Source of the DNA: an uncultured Bacilli bacterium
Lineage (GTDB): Bacteria > Bacillota_I > Bacilli_A > RF39 > UBA660
Assembly: GCA_934098735.1 (NCBI GenBank)
Contig: CAKOOS010000005.1
Span: 7,540 to 71,539 of the forward strand
Direction: 5' to 3'
DNA: 64,000 bases
Shown: positions 34,123-42,456 of the stretch, one piece after another
How positions within the stretch are numbered: position 1 is the stretch's first letter
Layout of the letters: the number at the start of each line of letters is the position of its first letter
Position numbers and translations under genes: made by a program
The notes under the pieces: generated by a model
Database searches by the model: none
What the model saw: the letters and a program-made list of their open reading frames with translations, nothing else
Told to the model about the DNA's origin: nothing

Positions 34123-34551
34123 TTATTTTCTTGATAAATAAACCCACCATAATCTACTACATTTAAGCAGTTGATTATTTATAATAGTGTAACTAATATT
34201 AAGATCCAATTTTAAACCATTTTTAAAGTTAATAACTATTAAGTTATCCACTTTTTCTAAGTTATTTATCATGTTAAAATTTATCCAAATAACCTCCATT
34301 TTAATATAAAGCGGAAAAAATATTAAACAATTTTTTTCATTAATAATAATTGGTAACTTATATTTTCCCCCGAGCAAACTACTACTTCCCTGAACTCTCC
34401 CTTTAAAAGAACTTCCATAATAAACACAACTATTATTCAAAATACAACTTAAAACATTACCATTAAATGAATATTCTTCACTAACTTCTTTTACTAAAGT
34501 ACTATAACTACACGCCCTAATATAAAGAGTATCTTGCGTAATCGTATACAT
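34123..34551 (-). CDS. ComK-family competence transcription factor homologue
   Basis: The 142-residue protein resembles ComK over its central part: VYYGSSFKGRVQGSSSLLGG, then LPIIINEKNCLIFFPL, IWINFNMI, and a final VINFKNGLKLDLNISYTII. These track the ComK blocks FFGSS-x-GR, the hydrophobic PPI region, the WIS-type motif and the FxNG/LP block. It is shorter than Bacillus ComK (about 192), lacking much of the C-terminal part used in DNA binding and ClpC-linked control. ComK activates DNA-uptake genes by binding AT-boxes. It has its own promoter and sits between dnaN and recF. A conserved regulator of another process is possible. Confidence 0.72.
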   Translation of the reverse strand: MYTITQDTLYIRACSYSTLVKEVSEEYSFNGNVLSCILNNSCVYYGSSFKGRVQGSSSLLGGKYKLPIIINEKNCLIFFPLYIKMEVIWINFNMINNLEKVDNLIVINFKNGLKLDLNISYTIINNQLLKCSRLWWVYLSRK

Positions 34552-34578
34552 AGTTTCTCCTTTCTTTTGGCGGTTATC

Positions 34579-34608
34579 ATACTACGCTAAAAATAAAAAA
34601 ATTGTCAA
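34579..34608 (-). promoter_or_regulatory. Promoter of the ComK-like gene
   Basis: On the minus strand: TTGACA (34608-34603), 18 bases, TAGTAT (34584-34579), right after the dnaN terminator. Confidence 0.55.
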
Positions 34609-34635
34609 AAAAAAGAACAAATATTAAATTTGTTC
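34607..34635 (-). terminator. Terminator of dnaN
   Basis: An 8-bp stem (GAACAAAT with ATTTGTTC, loop of five) is followed by eight T on the minus strand. Confidence 0.85.
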
Positions 34636-34640
34636 AATTT

Positions 34641-35759
34641 TTAATAAGTTTTAATTGGTAATATTAATTCTGTAAGGGTTTCATCAGTTACAGGTTTAAT
34701 TAAAATTGGTTTATCATCTGTATTTAATAGAAGTAAAATATTATCTTCTTTAATTACCTTTAAAGCATCCATCATATATTTAGAACTGAAAGAAATTTCA
34801 ATTTTTTCTTTATTATTACAATCAATATGAAGTTTTTCTTCAGCATTACCAAGTTCATTAGATGTTGATGTAATTATCATATCTTTATCTTGAATATGCA
34901 TTTTTATTATATTTTTTTCTTTATTTTGAGCAAGTAAAGCTGCTCTATCAACAGCATCATAAAACTCTTTTAAATTTAAATTAATCATATATGCAAAATC
35001 ATTTGGAATAAAATGAGATGTTTCTGGATATGATCCACTTAAAAGATTACTTTGAATATAAATATTTTTATAAACAAATAATATTTTGTTAGTAAATACA
35101 TATATTTCCACATCATCATCTTCGGCAATAATCTTTTCAAGTTCTGTAATACTTCTTCCAGGTATAACAATATTTACTTGTTTTTGACTAGGAACTTCTA
35201 ATTTAATATTCTTTTTTGATAAACGATAAGAATCAGTTGCAATACATTCTAAAATATCTCCATTTATTTTTAAGTTAATTCCTGTTAATAAAGGTCTAAC
35301 TTCTTGTGTAGATAAAGCATAAGATGTTTGATTAATTATTTCTCTTAAAACTTCTGATTTAATAGTAATTGATTCCTTACTTTTTTCAATATTAATATTT
35401 GGATAATCTTGAGGATTATAACAGTTCAAACGATATTGATTGTTAGGTGTGCTTATTTTTATCTTTTGAGCTTCCTCTATTTCAAAATCTATTACATCTG
35501 CAGGCATTTTTCTTATCATATCTAGAAAATATTTACTTTGAATGATAATTCTTCCTTTACCTTCCATGTGTTTAATATTTTCTTCTGGAATCATAACCTT
35601 AATAGTAAGTTCACTATCACTTGCTAAAAGTTCTATACCCTTTTCTGTAATATCAAAAACTATTCCATTTAAAACAGCTATAGTTGTTCTCTGACTTAAA
35701 GCTTTTGTAACATTATTTAAAGCTTCTAAAATAACATTTTTTTCAATTGTCCATTTCAT
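34641..35759 (-). CDS. dnaN: DNA polymerase III beta subunit (sliding clamp)
   Basis: The 372-residue protein is the full length of bacterial beta clamps. It starts MKWTIEKNVILEALNNVTKALSQRTT and shows the three-domain repeat text, including GIVFDITEKGIELLASDSELTI, IPGRSITELEKII and the C-terminal ILPIKTY. It encircles DNA as a dimer and holds polymerase. It follows dnaA through a 116-bp gap rich in DnaA-box-like sequences and ends in a strong terminator, so it is probably not cotranscribed with recF-gyrBA. Confidence 0.96.
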   Translation of the reverse strand: MKWTIEKNVILEALNNVTKALSQRTTIAVLNGIVFDITEKGIELLASDSELTIKVMIPEENIKHMEGKGRIIIQSKYFLDMIRKMPADVIDFEIEEAQKIKISTPNNQYRLNCYNPQDYPNINIEKSKESITIKSEVLREIINQTSYALSTQEVRPLLTGINLKINGDILECIATDSYRLSKKNIKLEVPSQKQVNIVIPGRSITELEKIIAEDDDVEIYVFTNKILFVYKNIYIQSNLLSGSYPETSHFIPNDFAYMINLNLKEFYDAVDRAALLAQNKEKNIIKMHIQDKDMIITSTSNELGNAEEKLHIDCNNKEKIEISFSSKYMMDALKVIKEDNILLLLNTDDKPILIKPVTDETLTELILPIKTY

Positions 35760-35875
35760 ATTTTTTTCCTTCTTTCTTTTATTTATTTTTTAATATTTAT
35801 ATTAATAGTGTTGATAATGTTGATAAGTTTTTTTTTCTAGATATATTCCTTACAAAATAACTTTTCTTATCAACA
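35760..35875. other. DnaA-box cluster in the dnaA-dnaN gap (second half of a bipartite origin)
   Basis: Three TTATCAACA-type 9-mers are present: reverse-oriented at 35809-35817 and 35818-35826, forward at 35867-35875. They lie beside a poly-T tract and AT-rich DNA. In Bacillus the unwinding element lies in the dnaA-dnaN gap, so this may be the opening site; that assignment is inferred. Confidence 0.65.
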
Positions 35876-37219
35876 TTATTGTAACTTCATCTTTATTTCT
35901 TTCAACATGTTATTAAGATTATCATTTACTTCTAACTCTTCCTTTATTTTATCACATGCTGTAGATACTGTCGAGTGATCTCTTCCTCCGAATTCAAGGC
36001 CAATTTTAGCCAAGTTTTCATCTGTTTCAACCCGGCATAAATACATGGCTATATGCCTTGGTCTTACAACTGTATTAGTTCTTCTTTTACTTTTTAAATC
36101 ATCAACGGATATTTTAAAGTACTCTGCTACGGCACTTTGAATTGATGCTATTGAATTGTTGATAAATATATTGGTATTAACATAATCCTTTAAAGCCTCA
36201 TTAGCAAAATCAAGGGTTATTTTATCCGGTACCATCATTGCTGTATATGCTAATAATCTATTAATTGTCCCTTCTATATGTCTTACATCATTTACACATG
36301 AATTAGCTATATATTCAATAACATCTTCATTCAATTTATTTTCTATGCTTGTATTTTTAATCTTTGCCTTAATTATTTCGCACCTAAGATTAAAGTCTGG
36401 AGGATATATATCAACGGGTAATCCCCACATAAATCTACTTCGTAATCTCTCTTCTATCTTTTTTAAATCATCAGGACTTTTATCACTACTTATGATTATT
36501 TGTTTATTTGCTTGATGTAAAGCATTAAATGTGTGAAAAAATTCTTGTTGAGTTCTCTCAGCTCCAACTAAAAACTGTATATCATCAATTATTAAAACAT
36601 CAACATTTCGGTACTTATTTTTAAATTCATTTGCATAATTTAAATTATTATTACTAGTTGCAATTCCTGTAAATTCAGTCATAAATTCATTACTAGTTGT
36701 ATAAAGAACCTTAAGTTTAGAATGATCTTTAATATAATTTCCAATTGCTTGCATTAAATGCGTTTTTCCAAGACCACTTCTTCCATATATAAATAATGGA
36801 TTATGAATAGTACCAGGTGCTTCTGCAACAGCTCTTGCAGCTACAAAAGCTAACCTATTTGAATTACCTACAATATAAGAATCAAATGTAAATTTTGGAT
36901 TTAAATTAGTATTCCACTCTACTTCTTTTTCCAATACTTCTTCTTCTACAACTGGCTGAACAAAAGTTTCAACTTCATCCTCAGTAATATATTTAAATGT
37001 ATAGTTTATTCCAGTCATTGAGAAAAACGATGCATCAATTATATCAGCATAAGTCTCAGTAAGCATCTGTTTATGAATTTCCATTGGAACTTTTATTGTT
37101 ACTACATTGTTGACAATTGAAAGTAGTTCAAGTTTTGAAAACCAAATAGTATATGCATTTTGACTTACTTGTGTTTGAATATCATTTAAAAAACGCAAAA
37201 AAAGCTCATCTGTTTTCAT
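35876..37219 (-). CDS. dnaA: Chromosomal replication initiator DnaA
   Basis: The 447-residue AAA+ protein has a domain I (residues 1-80), a short acidic linker, Walker A GRSGLGKTH at 146-154, Walker B LIIDDIQF near 209-216, and domain IV with the DnaA signature RPRHIAMYLCR and GRDHSTVSTACDKI. It binds the 9-mers on both sides of its own gene and opens the origin. GGGGTGAGGT precedes its ATG. The mixture of domain II residues Glu/Val/Pro is normal. Confidence 0.98.
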   Translation of the reverse strand: MKTDELFLRFLNDIQTQVSQNAYTIWFSKLELLSIVNNVVTIKVPMEIHKQMLTETYADIIDASFFSMTGINYTFKYITEDEVETFVQPVVEEEVLEKEVEWNTNLNPKFTFDSYIVGNSNRLAFVAARAVAEAPGTIHNPLFIYGRSGLGKTHLMQAIGNYIKDHSKLKVLYTTSNEFMTEFTGIATSNNNLNYANEFKNKYRNVDVLIIDDIQFLVGAERTQQEFFHTFNALHQANKQIIISSDKSPDDLKKIEERLRSRFMWGLPVDIYPPDFNLRCEIIKAKIKNTSIENKLNEDVIEYIANSCVNDVRHIEGTINRLLAYTAMMVPDKITLDFANEALKDYVNTNIFINNSIASIQSAVAEYFKISVDDLKSKRRTNTVVRPRHIAMYLCRVETDENLAKIGLEFGGRDHSTVSTACDKIKEELEVNDNLNNMLKEIKMKLQ

Positions 37220-37540
37220 ACCTCACCCCACTAACAAATTTCATAACTAAATTTTATACCATTTTCTGTTAAAAAAAAAGAGTAAATTTTAAAAAACTTA
37301 TTATTCACAAAATTATCAACGACAAAAGTCCCTAAAATTCGACATTTATTATAGTTATCAACACTATCAACAAATTTAAACTAACAATAAGACTTATTCA
37401 CAAATTATAAACAATAAGGATTTAATAAAATGTTGTTAATTTTGTGGATTATTTTGTAAAGTTATCAACAAATTATCCACAATCTCCAAAAAACGATAGT
37501 TATCAACCATAATAGATGATATAATAATAAAGGTGTAAAA
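37220..37540. other. Replication origin region oriC with DnaA boxes
   Basis: No gene lies here. DnaA-box-like 9-mers are at 37301 (TTATTCACA), 37313 (TTATCAACG), 37355 (TTATCAACA), 37394 (TTATTCACA), 37443 (reverse, TGTGGATTA), 37462 (TTATCAACA), 37473 (perfect TTATCCACA) and 37500 (TTATCAACC). Gene orientation diverges at this point, marking bidirectional replication. The last box overlaps the promoter area of the gene at 37541. Confidence 0.9.
37520..37525 (+). promoter_or_regulatory. Extended -10 promoter element of the phosphoesterase gene
   Basis: TGATATAAT (TG plus perfect TATAAT) lies 15 bases upstream of the ATG; no good -35 is visible. A DnaA box at 37500-37508 occupies the -35 area. 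Confidence 0.45.
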
Positions 37541-38353
37541 ATGAAAAAAATAGCAGTATTAAATGATATTCATGGAAATCTTTTTTTATTAAATAAAGTA
37601 ATAGAAAGTTTAAAAGATAAAAATATAGATAAATATATTATTTGTGGAGATTTTCTAACAGATGGCCCAGACGATAACAAAATTATAGAAACTATAAAAG
37701 ATTTAAATGCTGAAGTAATTATAGGAAATAGAGAAGAAACTATCTTGGATATTAAAAATAAAAAATTTAAACCAGATATTAAAAGTTATCCTTTGTTTTA
37801 TACAGCTAACAATTTAAGCTTTGAAAATATATTGTATCTAGAAAGCTTAACTAAATATAAAATAATTAATTATGAAGGAAAGAGAATTTGTATTTCCCAC
37901 GGAAGTCCCTATAATATAAGGGATATGATAAATTTTAAAGATGATTTGTTTTTCCAAAATATTAAAAATGATTTTCCAGCAGATATTTATCTATTTGCTC
38001 ACTCTCATCGCCCATTTTATAAAGAATATCAAAATCAAGTTTTTATAAATACGGGTGCTATAAATTGTATTTTAGGTAGAAAAAAAGTAACTTCCTATGG
38101 AATAATAACTATAAATTCAAGTTTAATTAGTTATGAACAAGTTTATCTTCCTTATAATATAGAAGAAGTAAAAGAATATTATTTAAATAGCGATTATTAT
38201 AAAGCTTGCCCTGAATGGAGCATGATAATATTAAATGTACTTAATTCTGGTTATAATTACATTGAAGCTTTTTCTAATCAATTTGATTTTTCCAAAAGTA
38301 TAAATGAAAATTTTACTAACTTTGTCAGAAATTATGATCTACCAATAAAATGA
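37541..38353 (+). CDS. Calcineurin-like metallophosphoesterase
   Basis: The 270-residue protein has the five phosphoesterase motifs: LNDIHGN (DxH), CGDFLTDGP, IGNREE, ISHGSPYNIRD and LFAHSHRPF. The family includes YfcE-type phosphodiesterases and diadenosine tetraphosphatases; specificity is not evident. A C-terminal extension of about 60 residues after the barrel (with ACPEWSMI) is not part of the usual fold. AAAGGTGTAAAA precedes the ATG. It is the first gene right of oriC and has no conserved partner there in Bacillus. Confidence 0.85.
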   Translation: MKKIAVLNDIHGNLFLLNKVIESLKDKNIDKYIICGDFLTDGPDDNKIIETIKDLNAEVIIGNREETILDIKNKKFKPDIKSYPLFYTANNLSFENILYLESLTKYKIINYEGKRICISHGSPYNIRDMINFKDDLFFQNIKNDFPADIYLFAHSHRPFYKEYQNQVFINTGAINCILGRKKVTSYGIITINSSLISYEQVYLPYNIEEVKEYYLNSDYYKACPEWSMIILNVLNSGYNYIEAFSNQFDFSKSINENFTNFVRNYDLPIK

Positions 38354-38367
38354 TAAAAATGTTTTGC

Positions 38368-38397
38368 TTGACTTATTTACATCTTTAATATTATAAT
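38368..38397 (+). promoter_or_regulatory. Promoter of rpmH-rnpA operon
   Basis: TTGACT (38368-38373), 18-base spacer, TATAAT (38392-38397), about 37 bases upstream of the L34 start. Confidence 0.75.
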
Positions 38398-38433
38398 AAG
38401 GAAGCTAATTTAAGAAACGGAGGGAATTTTATT

Positions 38434-38556
38434 ATGAAAAGAACTTATCAACCAAATAAAAGAAAAGCTGCAAAAAAACATGGCTTTTTTGCAAGAAAAG
38501 AAACTGATATATTAAATAGACGTCGTAGAAAAGGACGTAAAGTTTTATGTAAGTAA
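38434..38556 (+). CDS. rpmH: 50S ribosomal protein L34
   Basis: A 40-residue frame starts MKRTYQPNKRKAAKKHGF and ends NRRRRKGRKVLCK, the unmistakable L34 pattern. It is shorter by about four residues than the usual 44, in the middle segment (RKETDIL where RMSTKNGRKVL-type text is normal). AACGGAGGGAATTTT is a strong RBS. It precedes rnpA, yidC and jag as in nearly all bacteria. A terminator hairpin follows and separates part of its transcription from rnpA. Confidence 0.95.
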   Translation: MKRTYQPNKRKAAKKHGFFARKETDILNRRRRKGRKVLCK

Positions 38557-38580
38557 AAACCACTTTAACGTGGTTTTTTT
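38556..38580 (+). terminator. Attenuating terminator between rpmH and rnpA
   Basis: A 6-bp stem (AACCAC with GTGGTT, loop of six) is followed by seven T, immediately past the rpmH stop. Partial readthrough would supply rnpA, which is needed in much smaller amounts than L34. Confidence 0.75.
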
Positions 38581-38594
38581 CCTAAGGAATTATT

Positions 38595-38930
38595 ATGAAA
38601 AGATATGAAATGGTAAAATCTCATGAAGATTTTAATGAAATTATAAAAAATGGTTCTAAAATTAAAAATAAATATATGATAATATTTAAAGAATCAAAAA
38701 ATTTTGAAAAACCCAACTTTGGTATAGCAGTAGGAAAGAAACTTGGCAATGCTGTTACAAGGAATAAATATAAACGACAAATTAGAAATATTGTTGATAA
38801 AAATCGTTTTCTATTTGCAAATAACCATAATTATATTATAATGATAAAGAAAGAAGCAAAACTTGCTACTTTTCAAGACTTAGAAAAAGAACTTATCAAT
38901 TCTCTAAGAAAGGATATCTATGAAAAATAA
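38595..38930 (+). CDS. rnpA: Ribonuclease P protein component
   Basis: This is a 111-residue basic protein with the RNR motif region NAVTRNKYKRQIRNIV and the early FGIAVGKKLGNA. It binds the RnpB ribozyme to mature tRNA 5' ends. CCTAAGGAATT precedes the ATG. It overlaps yidC by 11 bp. RnpB itself is not in this window. Confidence 0.95.
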   Translation: MKRYEMVKSHEDFNEIIKNGSKIKNKYMIIFKESKNFEKPNFGIAVGKKLGNAVTRNKYKRQIRNIVDKNRFLFANNHNYIIMIKKEAKLATFQDLEKELINSLRKDIYEK

Positions 38931-39972
38931 CAAATTTAAAATATTAATACTTGTATGTGTAATTTTTCTTACAGCTGGATGTGGAAAATCAAAATATATA
39001 ATGGATGATAACAATAAGGTAATAACTTATGAAGAAACTGGCCAAATGCTTGAAAAAGATATTTTATGCTTGCCTGAAAAAGATGGTGAATTATATAAAA
39101 TATATCAAAAATATGGTGATGAATTAGATGTAGATTTTAAAGACTTACCAGCATGTACAGAATTTAAAGTAAATTCTAATCCAAGCTCTGGACTATGGGA
39201 ATTTTTGTTTGTCAAACCATTAGCGTTTTTAATATTAAAACTTGGAAAACTTGTTAATAATCTTGGTATTTCTTTAATTCTTATTGGACTTGCAATAAGA
39301 TTAATATTACTTCCTTTTACAATAAAATCCACAAAACAAACTGCTAATATGAAAAAAGCTCAACCAGAACTTGAAAAGCTAGAAAGAAAATATCGTAATA
39401 AAACAGATAATGAATCATTAATGGCAAAAAGTCAAGAAACTATGATGATTTATAAAAAATATAAAGTTAATCCAATGGTAGGATGTTTAATGGCTTTTAT
39501 TCAACTTCCTTTGTTCTTTGCTTTTTTACAAGCAATCTATAGAACTCCATCAATTTATGAAGAAAGACTTTTAAGCTTTAATTTAGGTATGACACCACTT
39601 GTGGGAATTAAGAGTGGAAATTATCTATATCTACTACTATTAATATTAATTGCAATATCAACATATTTCTCATTTAGACAAACAATGAGCCAAACGGCAG
39701 GACAAACGCCAGAAATGCAACATCAAATGAAAATAATGTTATACGTTATGCTTGGAGTAATAACTTATGCATCACTATCACTTCCAACAGCTTTAGCATT
39801 TTATTGGATCGTAACCTATGCTTTCATAGCTATTCAAAACATAGTTATAAATATGATAAATAATAAATCCTTAACTAATAAACCTAAAAAAAACTTGACT
39901 GAAAAAAAGAAAGAAAAAATAAAGGACAAGTTAGTTAAGAAAGAAGGCATGAAGTATGGAAAAAATAACTAA
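38920..39972 (+). CDS. yidC: Membrane protein insertase YidC/SpoIIIJ-like
   Basis: This 350-residue lipoprotein has a signal peptide with lipobox LTAGCGKSK (Cys near residue 21), an extracellular loop, five membrane segments and a basic C-terminal tail (KKNLTEKKKEKIKDKLVKK). The family text KSTKQTANMKKAQPELEKL and IQLPLFFAF is present. In spore formers YidC1 (SpoIIIJ) is also required for forespore sigma-G activation. An unusually long N-terminal extracellular part (residues 22-80) is Asp/Glu-rich. It overlaps jag by 17 bp, so all three genes are coupled. Confidence 0.95.
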   Translation: MKNNKFKILILVCVIFLTAGCGKSKYIMDDNNKVITYEETGQMLEKDILCLPEKDGELYKIYQKYGDELDVDFKDLPACTEFKVNSNPSSGLWEFLFVKPLAFLILKLGKLVNNLGISLILIGLAIRLILLPFTIKSTKQTANMKKAQPELEKLERKYRNKTDNESLMAKSQETMMIYKKYKVNPMVGCLMAFIQLPLFFAFLQAIYRTPSIYEERLLSFNLGMTPLVGIKSGNYLYLLLLILIAISTYFSFRQTMSQTAGQTPEMQHQMKIMLYVMLGVITYASLSLPTALAFYWIVTYAFIAIQNIVINMINNKSLTNKPKKNLTEKKKEKIKDKLVKKEGMKYGKNN

Positions 39973-40561
39973 AGAAGGAAAAGACGTAGAAAATATTTTA
40001 GCTGAAATAATGGCTGAAAATAATTTAAATGCAGAAGATTTTATCTATACAAGTAAATTAAAAAAAGGTAAATTGTTTCAAGGAACTTTATATGAGGTTG
40101 ATGTATATTTAAAAAGTGATATAAATAATGAAATTAAAAATATTTTACATGAAATCGTGGAAAATATGGGATTAGAAGTTACAATAGAAATAAGTAATAA
40201 AGAAGAAAGAACAACTATTAGAATGTTTTCAAATAAGGATTACATTTTAATAGGTAAAGAAGGGGCTACATTAAAGGCCTTAGAAGTAATTGTTAAACAA
40301 AGAATTCAAAATGAAACAGGTATTTATTATAAGTTTAATTTAGACGTATCAAATTATAAAACAAAAATTGCTAAACATTTAGAATGGTTAGCAAAGAAAA
40401 GTGCTAAAGAAGTTGCTGAAACCAAAATGGAAATTGCCTTAGATAATATGACTTCTTATGAAAGAAGAATAATTCATAATGCTTTAACTGATTTTAAAGG
40501 AGTTAAAACAGAAAGTGAAGGGGAAGAACCTAATAGACATATAGTTATAAAGCCACTTTAA
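39956..40561 (+). CDS. jag: RNA-binding protein Jag/KhpB (KH and R3H domains)
   Basis: The 201-residue protein has an N-terminal Jag-like segment, a KH domain with the GKEGATLKALEVIV loop (about 104-118), and an R3H domain TSYERRIIHNALTDF followed by VKTESEGEEPNRHIVI. KhpB works with KhpA as an RNA chaperone affecting division and elongation genes. The stop codon lies in a hairpin that may terminate the rpmH operon. Confidence 0.93.
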   Translation: MEKITKEGKDVENILAEIMAENNLNAEDFIYTSKLKKGKLFQGTLYEVDVYLKSDINNEIKNILHEIVENMGLEVTIEISNKEERTTIRMFSNKDYILIGKEGATLKALEVIVKQRIQNETGIYYKFNLDVSNYKTKIAKHLEWLAKKSAKEVAETKMEIALDNMTSYERRIIHNALTDFKGVKTESEGEEPNRHIVIKPL

Positions 40562-40573
40562 AGTGGCTTTTAA
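40549..40573 (+). terminator. Terminator-like hairpin after jag
   Basis: AAAGCCAC and GTGGCTTT pair around TTTAAA, followed by only four T. It includes the jag stop codon. Confidence 0.55.
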
Positions 40574-40708
40574 CGTGTTTTTCTTTATAAGAAACTAACA
40601 AATTAAAATTATATAAAATATAAATATAACTTATATTGATTATAAAACGAATTTATATCAAATATAATCTCTTATTGTAAAATTATAAAAACGAAAGGAA
40701 TAGCATTA

Positions 40709-41038
40709 ATGGAGAATTTACGAATAATAAGAGAAAAAAGACATAAAAATCAATTAAATGTTGCTATAGCAGTCGGAGTTAGTCAAGAATCAATTAGTAT
40801 GTATGAATCTGGTGTAAGTTATCCTAAAGCAAATATTTTAATTAAACTTGCTAAATACTTAGAAACAAGTACAGATTATTTGTTAGGACTTACAGATGAT
40901 GACACACCAATAAAATATATGACTAAAAGTCTTACAAATAAAGAAAAAGAGCTATTGGAAAGATTTATTTATCTAAATACAGAAGATCAATTAAAGCTTA
41001 TAGGATATGCTGATTCTCTTATTAAAGTAACAACTTAA
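40709..41038 (+). CDS. XRE-family transcriptional regulator
   Basis: This 109-residue protein has an N-terminal Cro/CI helix-turn-helix (LRIIREKRHKNQLNVAIAVGVSQESISMYESGVSYPK) and a short helical tail. The sequence is of the small one-domain type found near stress or phage genes; its target is unknown. GAAAGGAATAG precedes the ATG. It stands between the rpmH operon and mnmE, and the hairpin following it overlaps the mnmE promoter, so transcription of the two may interact. Confidence 0.8.
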   Translation: MENLRIIREKRHKNQLNVAIAVGVSQESISMYESGVSYPKANILIKLAKYLETSTDYLLGLTDDDTPIKYMTKSLTNKEKELLERFIYLNTEDQLKLIGYADSLIKVTT

Positions 41039-41064
41039 ATATTTAATTTTATAAATTTACGTGC

Positions 41065-41070
41065 TATAAT
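41065..41070 (+). promoter_or_regulatory. Extended -10 promoter of mnmE
   Basis: TGCTATAAT includes a perfect TATAAT at 41065-41070; the -35 is poor (TTTAAT). It lies directly before the hairpin at 41071-41098. Confidence 0.55.
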
Positions 41071-41098
41071 ACTTCCAGTGAAAGGAAGTGTTTTTTTT
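41071..41098 (+). terminator. Terminator-like hairpin overlapping the mnmE RBS
   Basis: ACTTCC and GGAAGT pair over a seven-base loop and are followed by G and eight T, ending one base before the mnmE ATG. The RBS GGAAGTG is inside the 3' arm. It could terminate the upstream XRE transcript or control mnmE translation. Confidence 0.6.
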
Positions 41099-42448
41099 AT
41101 GGAAGATACGATATGTGCAATTTCAACTAGTATTGGACTTGGTGCTATTTCTATAGTACGAGTTACTGGAAAAGATGCAATTAATATAGTAAATAATTTA
41201 TTTGATCATGATATAAAAAATGCTTCTAGTCATACTATTCATTATGGTCATATCGAATATCAAGATGAAATAATTGATGAAGTATTAATAATGATTATGA
41301 AAGCTCCGAAAACTTATACAACTGAAGATGTGGTAGAAATTAATTGTCATGGTGGAATAAATACCACAAAAAAAATAATGGAAATACTACTAATGAATGG
41401 TTGTAGATTAGCTGAACCTGGAGAATTTACAAAAAGAGCATATTTAAATGGAAGAATTAATTTACTTGAAGCAGAATCTGTAAATGATTTGATAGTGGCT
41501 AAAACAGATGCAGCAAGAAAGCTTGCAATGAATAATGTAAATGGTTTACTATCTCAAAAAATAAGTGCTTTAAGAAGCAAAATAGCTAAAATTTTAGCAA
41601 ACATTGAAGTAAATATAGATTACCCCGAATATGCAGATGAATTAGTTGTAACTACATCTTTAATGCATGGCTATTTAGATGAAATAAATAAAGAGTTAAA
41701 AAGTTTAGTAGAAGGTTCTAAAAATGGTCAGATAATTAAAAATGGTATAAATATTGCTATAATAGGAAAACCAAATGTAGGTAAAAGTAGTATTTTAAAC
41801 CATCTTTTAGATGAAGAAAAAGCCATAGTTACAAATATTCCTGGTACGACGAGAGATATAGTGGAAGGTACTATTTCTTTAGAAGGTGTAGCTATAAATT
41901 TCATTGATACAGCAGGAATTAGAGAAACATCTGATATTGTTGAAAAAATAGGCGTTGATAAAAGTAAACAAGCAGCGGAAGCTGCAGATCTTATTTTGTT
42001 TGTATTAAATAATAATGAGAAAATAAGTGAAGAAGAGCTAGATTTAATTAATAGTTTTAAAGAAAATAAGCTTATTATTTATATTAATAAAGCAGATTTA
42101 CCAAAAAAAGTAGAACTACCAGATGAAATAGATGACGTTATATATGGAAATACTATTTCACCAGATGGATTAAACAATTTAAAAAATAAAATTATAGAAA
42201 AATTTTCATTAAAAGAAATAATTAATAAAGACATGAGCTATTTATCTAATTTACGTGAAATAGATTTAATAAACAAAGCTTATAATACTTTAAAAAGTGC
42301 TCAACATAATTTAGATAATGGAATGAGTGTTGACATGGTTGAAATTGATTTAAAAGAAGCCTGGAATTATTTAGGAGAAATAATAGGAGAAAGTTACCAA
42401 GATGAATTAGTTGATAAAATTTTTAGTAACTTTTGTTTAGGAAAGTAG
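41099..42448 (+). CDS. mnmE: tRNA modification GTPase MnmE
   Basis: The 449-residue protein starts MEDTICAISTS, has a folate-binding N-terminal domain (residues 1-115), a helical domain split by the GTPase (G1 GKPNVGKSSILN, G3 DTAG, G4 NKAD) and the C-terminal catalytic FCLGK. With MnmG it adds carboxymethylaminomethyl to wobble uridines. The upstream in-frame ATG at 41078 is inside the hairpin and has no RBS. It ends eight bases before mnmG. Confidence 0.95.
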   Translation: MEDTICAISTSIGLGAISIVRVTGKDAINIVNNLFDHDIKNASSHTIHYGHIEYQDEIIDEVLIMIMKAPKTYTTEDVVEINCHGGINTTKKIMEILLMNGCRLAEPGEFTKRAYLNGRINLLEAESVNDLIVAKTDAARKLAMNNVNGLLSQKISALRSKIAKILANIEVNIDYPEYADELVVTTSLMHGYLDEINKELKSLVEGSKNGQIIKNGINIAIIGKPNVGKSSILNHLLDEEKAIVTNIPGTTRDIVEGTISLEGVAINFIDTAGIRETSDIVEKIGVDKSKQAAEAADLILFVLNNNEKISEEELDLINSFKENKLIIYINKADLPKKVELPDEIDDVIYGNTISPDGLNNLKNKIIEKFSLKEIINKDMSYLSNLREIDLINKAYNTLKSAQHNLDNGMSVDMVEIDLKEAWNYLGEIIGESYQDELVDKIFSNFCLGK

Positions 42449-42456
42449 GTAATAAA

